Source: G965197555 sp965197555
Lineage (GTDB): Bacteria > Chloroflexota > Dehalococcoidia > Lucifugimonadales > UBA3495
Direction: 5' to 3'
Assembly: GCA_965197555.1 (NCBI GenBank)
Contig: OZ240213.1
Location: 186,001 to 250,000 of the forward strand
Length of the DNA: 64,000 nucleotides
In this document: piece after piece, positions 35,153-43,538 of the stretch
Numbering within the stretch: the first letter of the stretch is position 1
Layout: every line of letters starts with the position of its first letter
Made by a program: the position numbers and the translations under genes
Notes under the pieces: model-generated
What the model was told of the DNA's origin: nothing
What the model saw: the letters and a program-made list of their open reading frames with translations, nothing else
The model's database searches: none

Positions 35153-35710
35153 CTATTTCGTTCTTTCCCATTGGGCTTTACGCATGGTCCTGGCCGATTC
35201 ATAGTCTCGCAGCTTGGCTAACCCTTGCAACTTGGCCAAGAAATGGATCAAGGACCCTGTTCTATCTGGATATTCTATTTCCAATTCGTCTAGCGCTGCG
35301 AGCAAAGCATCAGCATCCTTCGAACCCGACGGGTGGATAGGCTCGGCATCTCCATCGGAACCGAGAAATTGGGAGCGATATTGATAATGTTGAAGAGTTT
35401 GCACTATCATCCACTGTAAGGATTTGAAATAATCCTGACGCTCAGAATTCTCTTCTCGACGTTCAAGCGTTTCTTCCCGCTGAGTGAGCTCTCGCAAGGC
35501 CCGCTCCCGTTCACGCCGTCTAATCCACCCTTTCAGGAATACTGTTGTCAAGTAAATGACCAAAATGGTCCATAACGCAATTGAAATGCCTATCCACACA
35601 ACTTGAGGCACTTGCTGCCAAACCGCAATGCTAGGGCCAACAGCCTTGACCGAGGTAAAAATGGTTAACAGTCCGGCCAAGATACTAAAAACAACTGAGA
35701 ATCTGTTCAT
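35153..35710 (-). CDS. Small membrane protein with coiled coil
   Basis: A 185-residue protein with two membrane segments at about residues 5-27 and 36-60. They are followed by a strongly charged coiled-coil segment (RRRERERALRELTQREETLE, about 64-95) and a soluble C-terminal domain. No family recognised. It is unlinked to housekeeping genes and lies in the tRNA-bounded segment between the HNH nuclease and higBA. Base composition is AT-richer than the flanking genes, which suits acquisition. Confidence 0.6.
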   Translation of the reverse strand: MNRFSVVFSILAGLLTIFTSVKAVGPSIAVWQQVPQVVWIGISIALWTILVIYLTTVFLKGWIRRRERERALRELTQREETLERREENSERQDYFKSLQWMIVQTLQHYQYRSQFLGSDGDAEPIHPSGSKDADALLAALDELEIEYPDRTGSLIHFLAKLQGLAKLRDYESARTMRKAQWERTK

Positions 35711-36116
35711 TCCTTGCTGCTATCGCCCTCTATCTCAGTTTCAAACGCTTATCCATAACAAATAGAAACCCCCTCTATCCAAGGAATCTTCCTTCTGCTC
35801 GCCCTCAGCACCACGCGTCCAGCTTCGTACCCTAGCCTCCACTCACTCCATATGGCGCGTTAATGCTCCTACCGTAGTTACTTATGACCAGTGACCTGGC
35901 CCGCCGAAGGCCTCTTAACAATAGCAGTTATAGGACTTGGCGATGGCCGTCAGCGTCCACCCAGTGACGCCACTCCCAGTGGCCGTAGTGGGGGAATATC
36001 GTCCAGGACTGGAGCCACTACAGGGATAACGACGGTCCGACCCAAAAGACTTGAGGCCCCGCCTTCCAACGGTCACGCTCACCACCTTGTTTCCACTTTA
36101 GCGGTATGAATCGATT
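35711..36116. other. Intergenic region, no gene seen
   Basis: About 0.4 kb with no credible frame; it ends at the higBA operator. Possibly the remainder of lost island genes. Confidence 0.4.
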
Positions 36117-36159
36117 GTGTCAACTGTCAATTGACAGTTGACACTCATCCACCTACAAT
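36117..36159 (+). promoter_or_regulatory. higBA promoter with palindromic operator
   Basis: A 28-bp perfect palindrome covers 36117-36144; its left arm is GTGTCAACTGTCAA. It contains the -35 box TTGACA (36131-36136). TACAAT at 36154-36159 is the -10 box, 17 bp downstream. A HigA dimer bound here would block the promoter. The transcript would begin at about the GTG of higB, so translation may be leaderless. Confidence 0.75.
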
Positions 36160-36165
36160 CACTAT

Positions 36166-36444
36166 GTGGCGATACTTTTCAGACACCGGGGATTGAGAGC
36201 TCTCTATCAAGGACGTACGAATCACCGCCTATCCCCAGAGCATGTTGATAAATTGAGGCGTATCTTGGCAGTTCTTGACCATAGCAGTTCTCCGCAAGAC
36301 ATGTACCTTCCAGGTTTCAGGTTGCACCAGCTGAGCGGCCAATTGGCAGGACACTATGTCGTAGTTGTCTCAGCCAACTGGAGAGTTACCTTTCGTTTTG
36401 AAGATGGTAACCCCGTAGACGTGGACTATCTAAACTATCACTAA
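36166..36444 (+). CDS. higB: HigB-like toxin (RelE/ParE fold)
   Basis: A 92-residue mRNA interferase-like toxin. The N terminus ILFRHRGLRALYQ, LRRILAVLDHSSSPQDMYLP and VVVSANWRVTFRFE match the HigB branch, with basic catalytic residues in the C-terminal strand and the typical DVDYLNYH end. It would cut ribosome-bound mRNA. The GTG start is at the predicted transcription start. The antitoxin gene begins 15 nt after the stop, the toxin-first order of hig operons. Confidence 0.9.
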   Translation: MAILFRHRGLRALYQGRTNHRLSPEHVDKLRRILAVLDHSSSPQDMYLPGFRLHQLSGQLAGHYVVVVSANWRVTFRFEDGNPVDVDYLNYH

Positions 36445-36459
36445 AGAGGGAGTCATAAA

Positions 36460-36756
36460 ATGCCGATGAACAACCCCCCGCACCCAGGGGAGATAGTGAA
36501 GCTGGAATGTATGGAGCCGTTGGGGATATCTGTAACCAAGGCGGCTAAAGGGTTAGGAGTCACCCGCCAAACCCTTTCCGACTTGATCAATGGGAAAGCA
36601 GGGGTATCAGTGGAAATGGCCATCAGGCTGTCTAAAGCCTTTGGCTCTTCTCCAGAGACCTGGTTGGGGATGCAAATGGCGTTCGACCTTTGGCAGGCCC
36701 GGGACCGGGTCAAGGACATCAAAGTGGAGCGGTTTGAAACACCTACGGCTGCTTGA
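36460..36756 (+). CDS. higA: HigA-like antitoxin (XRE-family HTH)
   Basis: A 98-residue antitoxin and DNA-binding autorepressor. NPPHPGEIVKLECMEPLGIS is the standard HigA N terminus, and the helix-turn-helix spans VTKAAKGLGVTRQTLSDLIN. GSSPETWLGMQMAFDLWQA is the conserved C-terminal block. AAGAGGGAGT precedes the ATG. It probably binds the 28-bp palindrome upstream of higB. Confidence 0.92.
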   Translation: MPMNNPPHPGEIVKLECMEPLGISVTKAAKGLGVTRQTLSDLINGKAGVSVEMAIRLSKAFGSSPETWLGMQMAFDLWQARDRVKDIKVERFETPTAA

Positions 36757-36969
36757 TGAGCTCGTTCCTGTGGCACATGTCTATCGCTCCTTCTTTCGCT
36801 TCCATCGCTGCCGCGCGGTGGTCGAGCATGTGGGGCGTCGTCCATCCAACGATTGCCAGGATGTGGGGCCGCGGAAAGGCCCGTAGCTGAGCTAGCTTTG
36901 GAGCCAAAAAGAACCGGTGGTACAACCATTGCATTTTGACAGCCCCGGAGTCCAATTTCGTAGCTGAAG

Positions 36970-37041
36970 TGGGCCCGGCAGGTGTCGAACCTGCAACCTA
37001 CCGGTTATGAGCCGGCCGCTCTACCGCTGAGCTACGGGCCC
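36970..37041 (-). tRNA. tRNA with anticodon CAT (Met, or Ile2 with lysidine)
   Basis: Minus strand: acceptor GGGCCCG/CGGGCCC with discriminator A, D arm GCTC-AGCGGTA-GAGC, anticodon arm GCCGG-CTCATAA-CCGGT, and T arm GCAGG-TTCGACA-CCTGC. The length is 72 nt without an encoded CCA. Sequence alone does not decide between elongator Met and Ile2. Its 3' half is repeated at 34176-34219. Confidence 0.93.
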
Positions 37042-37074
37042 TCAAATTTAGCTTATGCCCCGTGATTTGAGGTG

Positions 37075-38427
37075 TCAAGAAAGCCCCAGGCGCTCCCTAT
37101 AGTCAACGTCCCAACCCGCCAGCAGCCCTTGCTCCACCGCTTCCTCCGGCGGGACCCGGGGGTTAGCTTCGCCGGTGAGGGGAACCGAGGTAACCACGGA
37201 GTCTTGGACCAAAGACTGATAGCTGTCTGCGCCCACTCCCAACAAGTCAGTCAGCAACCTCTCATTATCCTGGCCGAAAGTCGGCGCCGGGCCTCTGATG
37301 CGAAGAGGCGACTTGGAGAACTTGTAGGGCCTGCCGATGAACGGGCGGGCACCGATGTTGCGCTCGGGAGGATATTCCACCCGCTCCAGGAAGCCCCGTT
37401 CTTTGTAGTGAGGGTCGAAATGAACATCCTTACCGGTTAGGACCGGACCCGCCGGGATGCCCTCGGCCTGCAACGAATGCATCAACTCGTACTTATCGTG
37501 ATTGATGGTCCAATGACCGATGATTTCATCCAGCGGATCATGATGGCGCTGCCGACCGAGTAGGTCCGAGAATCTCGGGTCCAAGACCAGCTCTTCCCGG
37601 CCCATAAGGCCACACAGGGCCTGCCATTGGCTGTCGTTACCCACCGATAGCGTGATCCACTGGTCCTGCCCTTGGGCGGGGTAACAACCTTGAGGGGCGC
37701 GGTTGGGGTGGCGGTTGCCGATTCGCTCGGCATCTCTGCCGTTGGCGATGGCATCCATGATGTACTCGGAGGTAAACATGACCCCTGCCTGGTACATGCT
37801 TATATCTATCCACTGGCCCTGGCCTGTGCGATTCCGGTAGCGCAGGGCGGCGCCGATGGCGAACAAAGCGGTCCAAGTCGAAAGGAAATCAACAAATGAA
37901 GCGCCTGCTTTGGCTGGCGTATCGCCAGGGTATCCGGTGATCCAGCAATGACCGTGGGTGGCTTCCTGAGTCGTCGCCTGGGCCGGATACCCGGAATACG
38001 GTCCATCGCCGTGGCCATAGCCCGTGTTGGATACCAGCACGATGTCCGGTTTGATTTTCCGCAAGTTGAGGTAATCCAGCCCCCATCCCCGCATGACCCT
38101 GGGAGTGAAGTTCTCCATGACTACGTCACTGATGCTAACCAGCTGCCGGAAGAGTTCCCGGCCACGCTCATCGGTGAGGTCCAGGGTCAAAGACTGCTTG
38201 CCCCGGTGTAACAAGTTATAAGTAGAAGGGCGGTTCCACCAGTCCTCCCCAGGATCATTTTCAGGGAAGGAACCCGAGTAGCCACCGGTGCGAGTGATAT
38301 CGGGGCGCCCGGGTCCCTCAACCTTGATGACCTCCGCCCCGTAGTCGGCCAGCAGCCCGCCGGTGTAGGGCAGAGCGAACACATAGGTGGAGTCGATTAC
38401 CCTGATGCCCTCCAATGGCAAGCTCAA
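37075..38427 (-). CDS. CaiB/BaiF CoA-transferase, catalytic-Asp subunit
   Basis: A 450-residue class III CoA-transferase. The N-terminal block is LEGIRVIDSTYVFALPYTGG and the CoA-binding segment AEVIKVEGPG. Asp180 (GASFVDFLSTW) stands exactly 21 residues before TGQGQ, as in formyl-CoA transferase, and is the likely covalent catalyst. The TTG start has GGAGGAAG upstream. The next gene upstream encodes a homologue that lacks this Asp; the two are 51 nt apart and probably co-expressed. The acid substrate is unknown. Confidence 0.9.
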   Translation of the reverse strand: MSLPLEGIRVIDSTYVFALPYTGGLLADYGAEVIKVEGPGRPDITRTGGYSGSFPENDPGEDWWNRPSTYNLLHRGKQSLTLDLTDERGRELFRQLVSISDVVMENFTPRVMRGWGLDYLNLRKIKPDIVLVSNTGYGHGDGPYSGYPAQATTQEATHGHCWITGYPGDTPAKAGASFVDFLSTWTALFAIGAALRYRNRTGQGQWIDISMYQAGVMFTSEYIMDAIANGRDAERIGNRHPNRAPQGCYPAQGQDQWITLSVGNDSQWQALCGLMGREELVLDPRFSDLLGRQRHHDPLDEIIGHWTINHDKYELMHSLQAEGIPAGPVLTGKDVHFDPHYKERGFLERVEYPPERNIGARPFIGRPYKFSKSPLRIRGPAPTFGQDNERLLTDLLGVGADSYQSLVQDSVVTSVPLTGEANPRVPPEEAVEQGLLAGWDVDYRERLGLS

Positions 38428-38478
38428 GTACTTCCTCCCTCCGTTAACATCCCAGGATTGCCCAGCAAGCGGTCACGG

Positions 38479-39690
38479 CTAAACGGCTCCCATCTGACGT
38501 AGGCGGACCAGGTCCTGTCGGGAATAGCCCAAGCCGTCTATGTAAACCTCGTCGTTGTGTTGGCCCAGAGTAGGCGTTGGCCACCGGAGGGAATAGGGCG
38601 TTAGGCTGAAGTTGCACAGGACGGCCGGGACCTTGATTTTGCCGATCACCGGGTGCTCGATCTCCCGATAAAAGTCCCTGGACTCTAACTGAGGGCAGTG
38701 GGCCAACTCCGATGGCGTCTGGACCAGCCCAAAGAGTATGCGGGCTTGGGCCGCTTGGGGGAAGAGGTCCCATTTACCTCTATCCCGGATATGCTCCAAT
38801 ACGGTCTGGTCCAGCTCCTCACCGTTTTGAGTCCTTAAAGCTTGGTCCGAGAACTTGCCGTCCAGCAACTCTGGGGCGTCGAATAACGCCGCAATGTCAT
38901 CCCAGGAAGCGCCGCCTCCGGTCTGAACGATGATCCATCCGTCGGCGCAGGGCATTGGATGGCCAAACATATTACCCGTGGGCCTCCTGCGCCCTTGGAT
39001 GCCCCCGGTAAAGGGGTACATAGTCTGGGTCGCCATCATGGTGGAGGCCACGCACTCGGTTATCGATACATCAACGTGCTGACCCTGGCCGGTGGTTTGC
39101 TGATGGAACAGGGCCATGGCAGAGGCTGCCGCGCCGTTCAAGCCCCCCTCGTACTGGGCCTGGAACCCGCCGTGCTTCAGGGGTTCCCTGCCCTGGACGC
39201 CGCTAATGCTCATGATCATGCCCATGGCATAGCTTACGATCTCTTCTCCCTGGAATTGGCTGTAGGGCCCGTCTTGGCCGAAGGGGGTGATGGACGTCAT
39301 GACCAGGCCGGGATTGATGCTCTCCAGTTCGTTGTAGCCAAGACCCAGCTCCGCCAGATACCCGGGCCGGAAAGTCTCGACCACCACATCCACCCGCTCC
39401 ACCAATTGTTTGAAAATGTTGCGTCCCGCGGCGGTCTCCAAGCTAAGAGTCGAACCTTTCTTATTGAGGTTCATTACCAGGAAGAACAAACTCTTCTCGG
39501 GGTGAGGATCGTCGCCGGAAAAGGGCTCCATTCGCCGTAGCATCGCTCCTTGGGGAGGCTCCAGCTTTAGAACGTCGGCCCCGTAGTCGGCCAAAAGCCG
39601 GGTACAAAACGACCCGGCGATATCCTCGCTCAGATCGAGGACCTTTACGCCTTCGAGAGCCCCGGGGAAGCCCGGGGTGGTTTGGTCCAT
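38479..39690 (-). CDS. CaiB/BaiF CoA-transferase homologue without the catalytic Asp
   Basis: A 403-residue class III CoA-transferase fold: LEGVKVLDLSEDIAGSFCTR, ADVLKLEPP, SITPFGQDGPY and TGQGQHVDVS are all in place. The residue 21 positions before the TGQGQ Thr, where the catalytic Asp should be, is Gln179 (GGFQAQYEGG). It is the first gene of a pair with the Asp-containing homologue downstream. In known two-subunit enzymes such as benzylsuccinate CoA-transferase, two homologous chains form a complex; a similar heteromer is a reasonable inference. Confidence 0.87.
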   Translation of the reverse strand: MDQTTPGFPGALEGVKVLDLSEDIAGSFCTRLLADYGADVLKLEPPQGAMLRRMEPFSGDDPHPEKSLFFLVMNLNKKGSTLSLETAAGRNIFKQLVERVDVVVETFRPGYLAELGLGYNELESINPGLVMTSITPFGQDGPYSQFQGEEIVSYAMGMIMSISGVQGREPLKHGGFQAQYEGGLNGAAASAMALFHQQTTGQGQHVDVSITECVASTMMATQTMYPFTGGIQGRRRPTGNMFGHPMPCADGWIIVQTGGGASWDDIAALFDAPELLDGKFSDQALRTQNGEELDQTVLEHIRDRGKWDLFPQAAQARILFGLVQTPSELAHCPQLESRDFYREIEHPVIGKIKVPAVLCNFSLTPYSLRWPTPTLGQHNDEVYIDGLGYSRQDLVRLRQMGAV

Positions 39691-39757
39691 GCGCCGAATG
39701 CCTCCTTGATGGCCCGCGCCTTATGCGGCTTACCCGCTGTGTTTCCACCATGCCAGG

Positions 39758-39949
39758 TTGGCCAAACGAGTCCTTCCTTCCGGTCAGGAGAGCGATTGGG
39801 ATTTTATCGAAACCCCCAATGGAAGGCAAATAGATTGGGTGCTAACGACACCCCGAAGCTGGACGGCGGCTGCGGCGGTTGGTGACAAAGTCTACCTCCC
39901 CGGAGGCTCCAGCAACGGCCTCAACGAAGCATTTGTCGTTCTACACTGA
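39758..39949 (+). pseudogene. Kelch-repeat remnant
   Basis: A 63-residue frame ends with LTTPRSWTAAAAVGDKVYLP then GGSSNGLNEAFVVLH. The PR-s-h-aaa-vgdkvYlpGG pattern is a single Kelch blade. Only one blade is present and it overlaps the end of the convergent PfkB gene, so it is probably a broken end of a lost gene. Confidence 0.35.
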
Positions 39950-40951
39950 CGGGCGCAGAGAGGTAGGCGGCAGCAGGGATGGGGGGTCGTACACAGCAGG
40001 CCACCCTGGGCTACGCTGTTGTTGGGGCTTGTACTGGTCCGTTAGTTTGGCCAGGTAGTCTGTCATGTTAAAGCTGTAATCCTGAGTACCGTAGCCCTGA
40101 ATAGAGTAGTGGGCGCAAACAGAACCCATTTTGGCCGCCCAGTCCACGGTATATCCCTGCACCAGCCCCTTGATCAACCCGCCTCTAAACGCATCACCGG
40201 CACCCGTGGGGTCCAGGACATCCTCTGTGGGCACCGCGGGAATCCGGAGTGACCGCTCGCTGGTGCGCAACTCACAGCCCTGAGACCCTTTGGTAGTGAT
40301 GATCGCCTCCACCAAATGCTCCAGCTCGGCCACCGACAGACCGGTCTGATGCTGGATCAACTCCAGCTCGTACTCATTGCATACCAGCATATTGCTCTGA
40401 CTGATGCTGCGGGCCAAGTCTTGTCCACTCCATACCGGCAGTGACTGGCCCGGGTCGAAGATCGAGTAGACCCCCAACTCCTCGTACAAGGCAGCAAAAT
40501 CTGCCATATCCTGCACATTGCCCGGAGAAATTATGGCCAAGCTGTTTGATGGCGACACGTGGTTGAAATCAGCTTCAGCCTGGAATTTCATGGCGCCGGG
40601 ATTAAAGCCTGTGATCTGGTTGTTCGCTACATCAGTAGTTATGAATGCGGAAGACGTAAACTCCTCCGGGACGATGCGGATGCCTTCGGTGGTGAGGCCG
40701 TTTTGCTCCAGCCAATGAAAGTAACGCTGGTAGTCCTGGCCGACGGTAGCTATAATTCGCGGGCTTTCGCCCAACTGGGCCAGGGCGTAGGCGATATTCC
40801 CCGCTGTGCCACCGAACTTTTCGTCCAAATGGCTGACCGTGAAGCTCACGTTGATCATGTGAATCTTGTCGGGCAGGATATGATCAGAGAAATGTCCGGG
40901 AAACTCCATGATCCTGTCATAGGCCAGCGACCCAGAGACCAGAATGTCCAT
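39941..40951 (-). CDS. PfkB-family carbohydrate/nucleoside kinase
   Basis: A 336-residue ribokinase-fold kinase. The N terminus DILVSGSLAYDRIMEFPG and the motif GGTAGNIAYALAQLGE (about residues 52-67) fit the adenosine kinase-like branch. The C-terminal anion-hole and base motif is LDPTGAGDAFRGG with the catalytic Asp. It phosphorylates a sugar or nucleoside hydroxyl with ATP. It stands alone; the C-terminal ~20 residues are an unusual Pro/Ser-rich tail. Confidence 0.9.
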   Translation of the reverse strand: MDILVSGSLAYDRIMEFPGHFSDHILPDKIHMINVSFTVSHLDEKFGGTAGNIAYALAQLGESPRIIATVGQDYQRYFHWLEQNGLTTEGIRIVPEEFTSSAFITTDVANNQITGFNPGAMKFQAEADFNHVSPSNSLAIISPGNVQDMADFAALYEELGVYSIFDPGQSLPVWSGQDLARSISQSNMLVCNEYELELIQHQTGLSVAELEHLVEAIITTKGSQGCELRTSERSLRIPAVPTEDVLDPTGAGDAFRGGLIKGLVQGYTVDWAAKMGSVCAHYSIQGYGTQDYSFNMTDYLAKLTDQYKPQQQRSPGWPAVYDPPSLLPPTSLRPSV

Positions 40952-41144
40952 TCAGTCCATCCACCTGCCGAGATTCAAAAACTTTCTCAAAACTTGTGCC
41001 ACAATCAAGACCGTCCTACCGCAGACTCAAGACGACGGAGCGGGAAGGACCTCCTCTATTCGCTGTGAGTTTGTCTAACCAAATATTGATATGGTTGCTG
41101 ATATTGTTATGCCTCGCCAGATGAGACACATCAATCCTTCTCCG

Positions 41145-41801
41145 TCAACAACTATATTTTCCGGCCAAGCCACCAGTTAACTCAACTCGGTCCCCAACAG
41201 ACAAGCCCCAAGAGTACGCTTCCCCGGCGTTGATTTCCAGCACAAATTGGGAGGGGACTGTCGGCGAATAGAGGGGGAGGTTGTCCTGCCCTTGGTCCGA
41301 CGTCGGGGGTAAAGCATTCAAGCTCATGTCAACCACAGTACAGTCAGGGCCTATCCAGACTATGTCCAGGGGAAAACCCATCCCTTTCATCCAGAACCTG
41401 TACGTTCCAGCTTCTTCGAAAACGAAGAGCATCGCAGTAGCCGGCGGCAATGAAGGCCGCCCTGACAAGCCCTTTTGTCGCTGGGCTGGGGAGACTGCTA
41501 TCTCCACCGGGAAGAGGGCCTTGCCGACCATCACCCCTGGCCCAACGGCTATCTTCGTCGAGCCCACAATCTGGGTAGCAACGGCTGGGGTGGTGGCCGT
41601 GGCAAGGACCGGACCCTCGGGAGTAGGGGAGGCCTGTCCCTGCGTCGGAGTGAGCTCGCGAGTGACTGAAGGCACCGGCGGTGGAGTTCCACCTGCGACT
41701 TCATTGCTTATGGTACCGCCACACCCAATAGCTAACCCGATGAACATTATCCAAACGATAAACGGTAAATAGAGCAACGGTGTTGTTGAGTAGAACGCCA
41801 A
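41145..41801 (-). CDS. DUF192 domain lipoprotein
   Basis: A 218-residue probable lipoprotein. The N-terminal hydrophobic segment ends LAIGCGG, a lipobox with Cys27. A Thr/Pro-rich linker follows, then the DUF192 domain: FPVEIAVSPAQRQKGLSGRP, MLFVFEEAGTYRFWMKGMGF and the LDIVWIG segment. DUF192 proteins are small extracytoplasmic proteins without a proven role. It is flanked by unrelated genes and transcribed alone. Confidence 0.85.
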   Translation of the reverse strand: MAFYSTTPLLYLPFIVWIMFIGLAIGCGGTISNEVAGGTPPPVPSVTRELTPTQGQASPTPEGPVLATATTPAVATQIVGSTKIAVGPGVMVGKALFPVEIAVSPAQRQKGLSGRPSLPPATAMLFVFEEAGTYRFWMKGMGFPLDIVWIGPDCTVVDMSLNALPPTSDQGQDNLPLYSPTVPSQFVLEINAGEAYSWGLSVGDRVELTGGLAGKYSC

Positions 41802-41987
41802 TTACCTACAAAGTTCCTTATGCCGTATACCCTGCTTACCGTTGGTTCTTTGATATCTCTGTTGTGCGTATTAGCCAGAATACCACAACAAGCTAGGACC
41901 GATGCTTTATCTGGACCATCGTGTTGACTAAGGCAAAACCGGTGGAGTAGGCTGGAACACGTCAAACTGGCCTAGGGGGATAATGGC

Positions 41988-42539
41988 ATGACACAAGAGA
42001 CCCAATCGGCATTGACTCCTACGGTCAAGGCGATGATCGGGGTCAGCGGTGAAGTGGTCGAAGGTTGGGGTGTAGTGGACCAAGAGTACTTGCGGCGGTT
42101 CACCCAGGCCTTGATGGACCCGGACCCCAGGTACTGGGACCAAGGATTTGCTCAGACCACCCAGTACGGGGAGCTCGTCACGCCACCCATTATGGTGAGC
42201 TACATGGCGAGCCGCATCCGGCCGGACCAAGAAGACCCCATCACCCGAGCTTTTGAGGAAGACCCCATGTCTGACGGCATCGGCCGGGTCGAGAGACCCG
42301 GGGCGTTGCCGCCTGTCCCAACCAACCTGGTACGAGTTCTTAACGCTGGCAACGAATTGGAAATCTACCAGTACCCTAGCATAGGCGACACGATTTACTT
42401 CCAGAACCGGTACTCCGATATACGGGAGAGGGTGGGCCGAGATGGGCAAGCGTTTCTGATTATCACCACGGAGACCAGCTACAAGAATCAGAACCAGGAA
42501 TTGCTGTGCATCACCCGCGCCTCAAGCATTAGACGGTAA
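41988..42539 (+). CDS. MaoC-like dehydratase (FAS1-DH type), subunit 1
   Basis: A 183-residue hot-dog-fold protein. VKAMIGVSGEVVEGWGVVDQ and YLRRFTQALMDPDPRYWDQG are the pattern of the MaoC-like N-terminal domain found in mesaconyl-CoA hydratase-type enzymes. TPPIMVSYMASRIRP is also conserved. A GGGGGAT element precedes the ATG. The next gene encodes the C-terminal-type partner, so the pair probably forms one (R)-specific enoyl-CoA hydratase with the hydratase motif supplied by one chain. Confidence 0.75.
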   Translation: MTQETQSALTPTVKAMIGVSGEVVEGWGVVDQEYLRRFTQALMDPDPRYWDQGFAQTTQYGELVTPPIMVSYMASRIRPDQEDPITRAFEEDPMSDGIGRVERPGALPPVPTNLVRVLNAGNELEIYQYPSIGDTIYFQNRYSDIRERVGRDGQAFLIITTETSYKNQNQELLCITRASSIRR

Positions 42540-42617
42540 TCCCACTCCCGGCCCGGTGGCAAACCGGTGCGCCCGCGCTCCCCAGATACAAACCGGCCTA
42601 TTGGAAAGGTGGCAGCT

Positions 42618-43178
42618 ATGCCCATCGCACTGGACGATCTATTGGACCTGACCCCTGAGGAGATCCTTGCCCACAATGAGAAACCGACGGCTGAGCAGCT
42701 AAGGAATAGGCAGCAAACCTACTACGACGACGTATACGATGGCATGGAGCTTCCCAAATACATATACCACCCAACTCCAACCCACCTGTTTCGTTGGAGC
42801 GCCGCCATAGAGAATTTTCACCGCATTCACTACGACTTGGACTTCGGGCTTAATCACGACAAGAATCCGAGCCTGCTGGTCCATGGTTCCTGGAAGCAAA
42901 GCGTGGTGCCCCAGTACATCAAGGACTGGACACTGCCCAAGGGTTGGCCGTGGAAAGCCCGGTTCGAGCATCGGGCCATGTTGGTCCCCGGCGACATCCT
43001 AATCATGTGGGGAAGGGTGACCAGCAAGTACGAAAAAGAGAACATGGGATTCGTGGAGTTGGAGATAGGCATGAAGACCCAGGACGGGGTCGAGAGCATG
43101 CCTGGCACGGCTACCGTGGTGTTGCCCTTGAGGAACGGACCTGACATCCCCTATCCCTTCGTACCACCTGCGGACTGA
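42618..43178 (+). CDS. MaoC-like dehydratase, subunit 2
   Basis: A 186-residue hot-dog protein. FRWSAAIENFHRIHYDLDFG contains the hydratase-type Asn-x3-Ile-His-x-Asp pattern (NFHRIHYD), giving the catalytic Asp/His. VHGSWKQSVVPQYIKDW is the continuing block. ATG 42618 follows AAAGGTGG; the frame opens at 42567. It lies 78 nt after subunit 1. It would hydrate a 2-enoyl-CoA; the chain is probably linked to the CoA-transferases of this region, but they are not in the same operon. Confidence 0.75.
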   Translation: MPIALDDLLDLTPEEILAHNEKPTAEQLRNRQQTYYDDVYDGMELPKYIYHPTPTHLFRWSAAIENFHRIHYDLDFGLNHDKNPSLLVHGSWKQSVVPQYIKDWTLPKGWPWKARFEHRAMLVPGDILIMWGRVTSKYEKENMGFVELEIGMKTQDGVESMPGTATVVLPLRNGPDIPYPFVPPAD

Positions 43179-43232
43179 GGCGGCTGGTCTAAACTAACGA
43201 CGGGATCCTGCTAAGAGGTAAATGAGCAAGAA

Positions 43233-43502
43233 ATGGCCCGATTCATAGCAATCCACAATGTGTCCGGGATCACTGAAGAGGAGTTTCGAGAGAAGCTGGG
43301 TGCCGTGAATAAATGGCGTCCGGACCGTCGGACTACCATAGTGAAGGTGTACGGAGACTTGGAGGGCGGCCGATTGATCTCCGAGTGTGAGGCCGTGGAG
43401 CAGACCCACTTTGAAGATTGGATAAACCTGGTAGGTTGGCCTGCGGAATCAGTCCACAAAGTGGACCTAATCTGCCAGGTGGGCAATATCTGGAAAGTGT
43501 AG
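43233..43502 (+). CDS. Small conserved-looking protein, ferredoxin-like fold suspected
   Basis: An 89-residue protein: MARFIAIHNVSGITEEEFRE, KVYGDLEGGRLISECEAVE and QTHFEDWINLVGWPAESVHK. The strand-helix-strand alternation recalls the dimeric alpha-beta barrel small proteins such as DUF4242, but I cannot assign it. It lies 54 nt after the MaoC pair in the same orientation and may be part of that operon. Confidence 0.6.
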   Translation: MARFIAIHNVSGITEEEFREKLGAVNKWRPDRRTTIVKVYGDLEGGRLISECEAVEQTHFEDWINLVGWPAESVHKVDLICQVGNIWKV

Positions 43503-43538
43503 ACCCTCGATCCTCATATCCGGAGCGCCGTAGCAGCC

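Larger units (their letters stand above)
34176..37041. mobile_element. Possible tRNA-bounded mini-island
   Basis: A ~2.8-kb segment bounded by the intact tRNA(CAT) gene and a direct repeat of its 3' half. Cargo: an HNH endonuclease, a small membrane coiled-coil protein and a higBA toxin-antitoxin pair. No integrase is recognised, so it would be a decayed or non-autonomous element; the boundaries are inferred from the repeat only. Confidence 0.4.

Noticed and set aside
36743..36955. 70-codon minus-strand frame after higA
   Set aside because: No ribosome-binding site, no family, and lies between higA and the tRNA; treated as chance.
38959..39540. 193-codon plus-strand frame opposite the CoA-transferase gene
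   Set aside because: Fully antisense to a well-supported CaiB/BaiF gene; no ribosome-binding site or motif.
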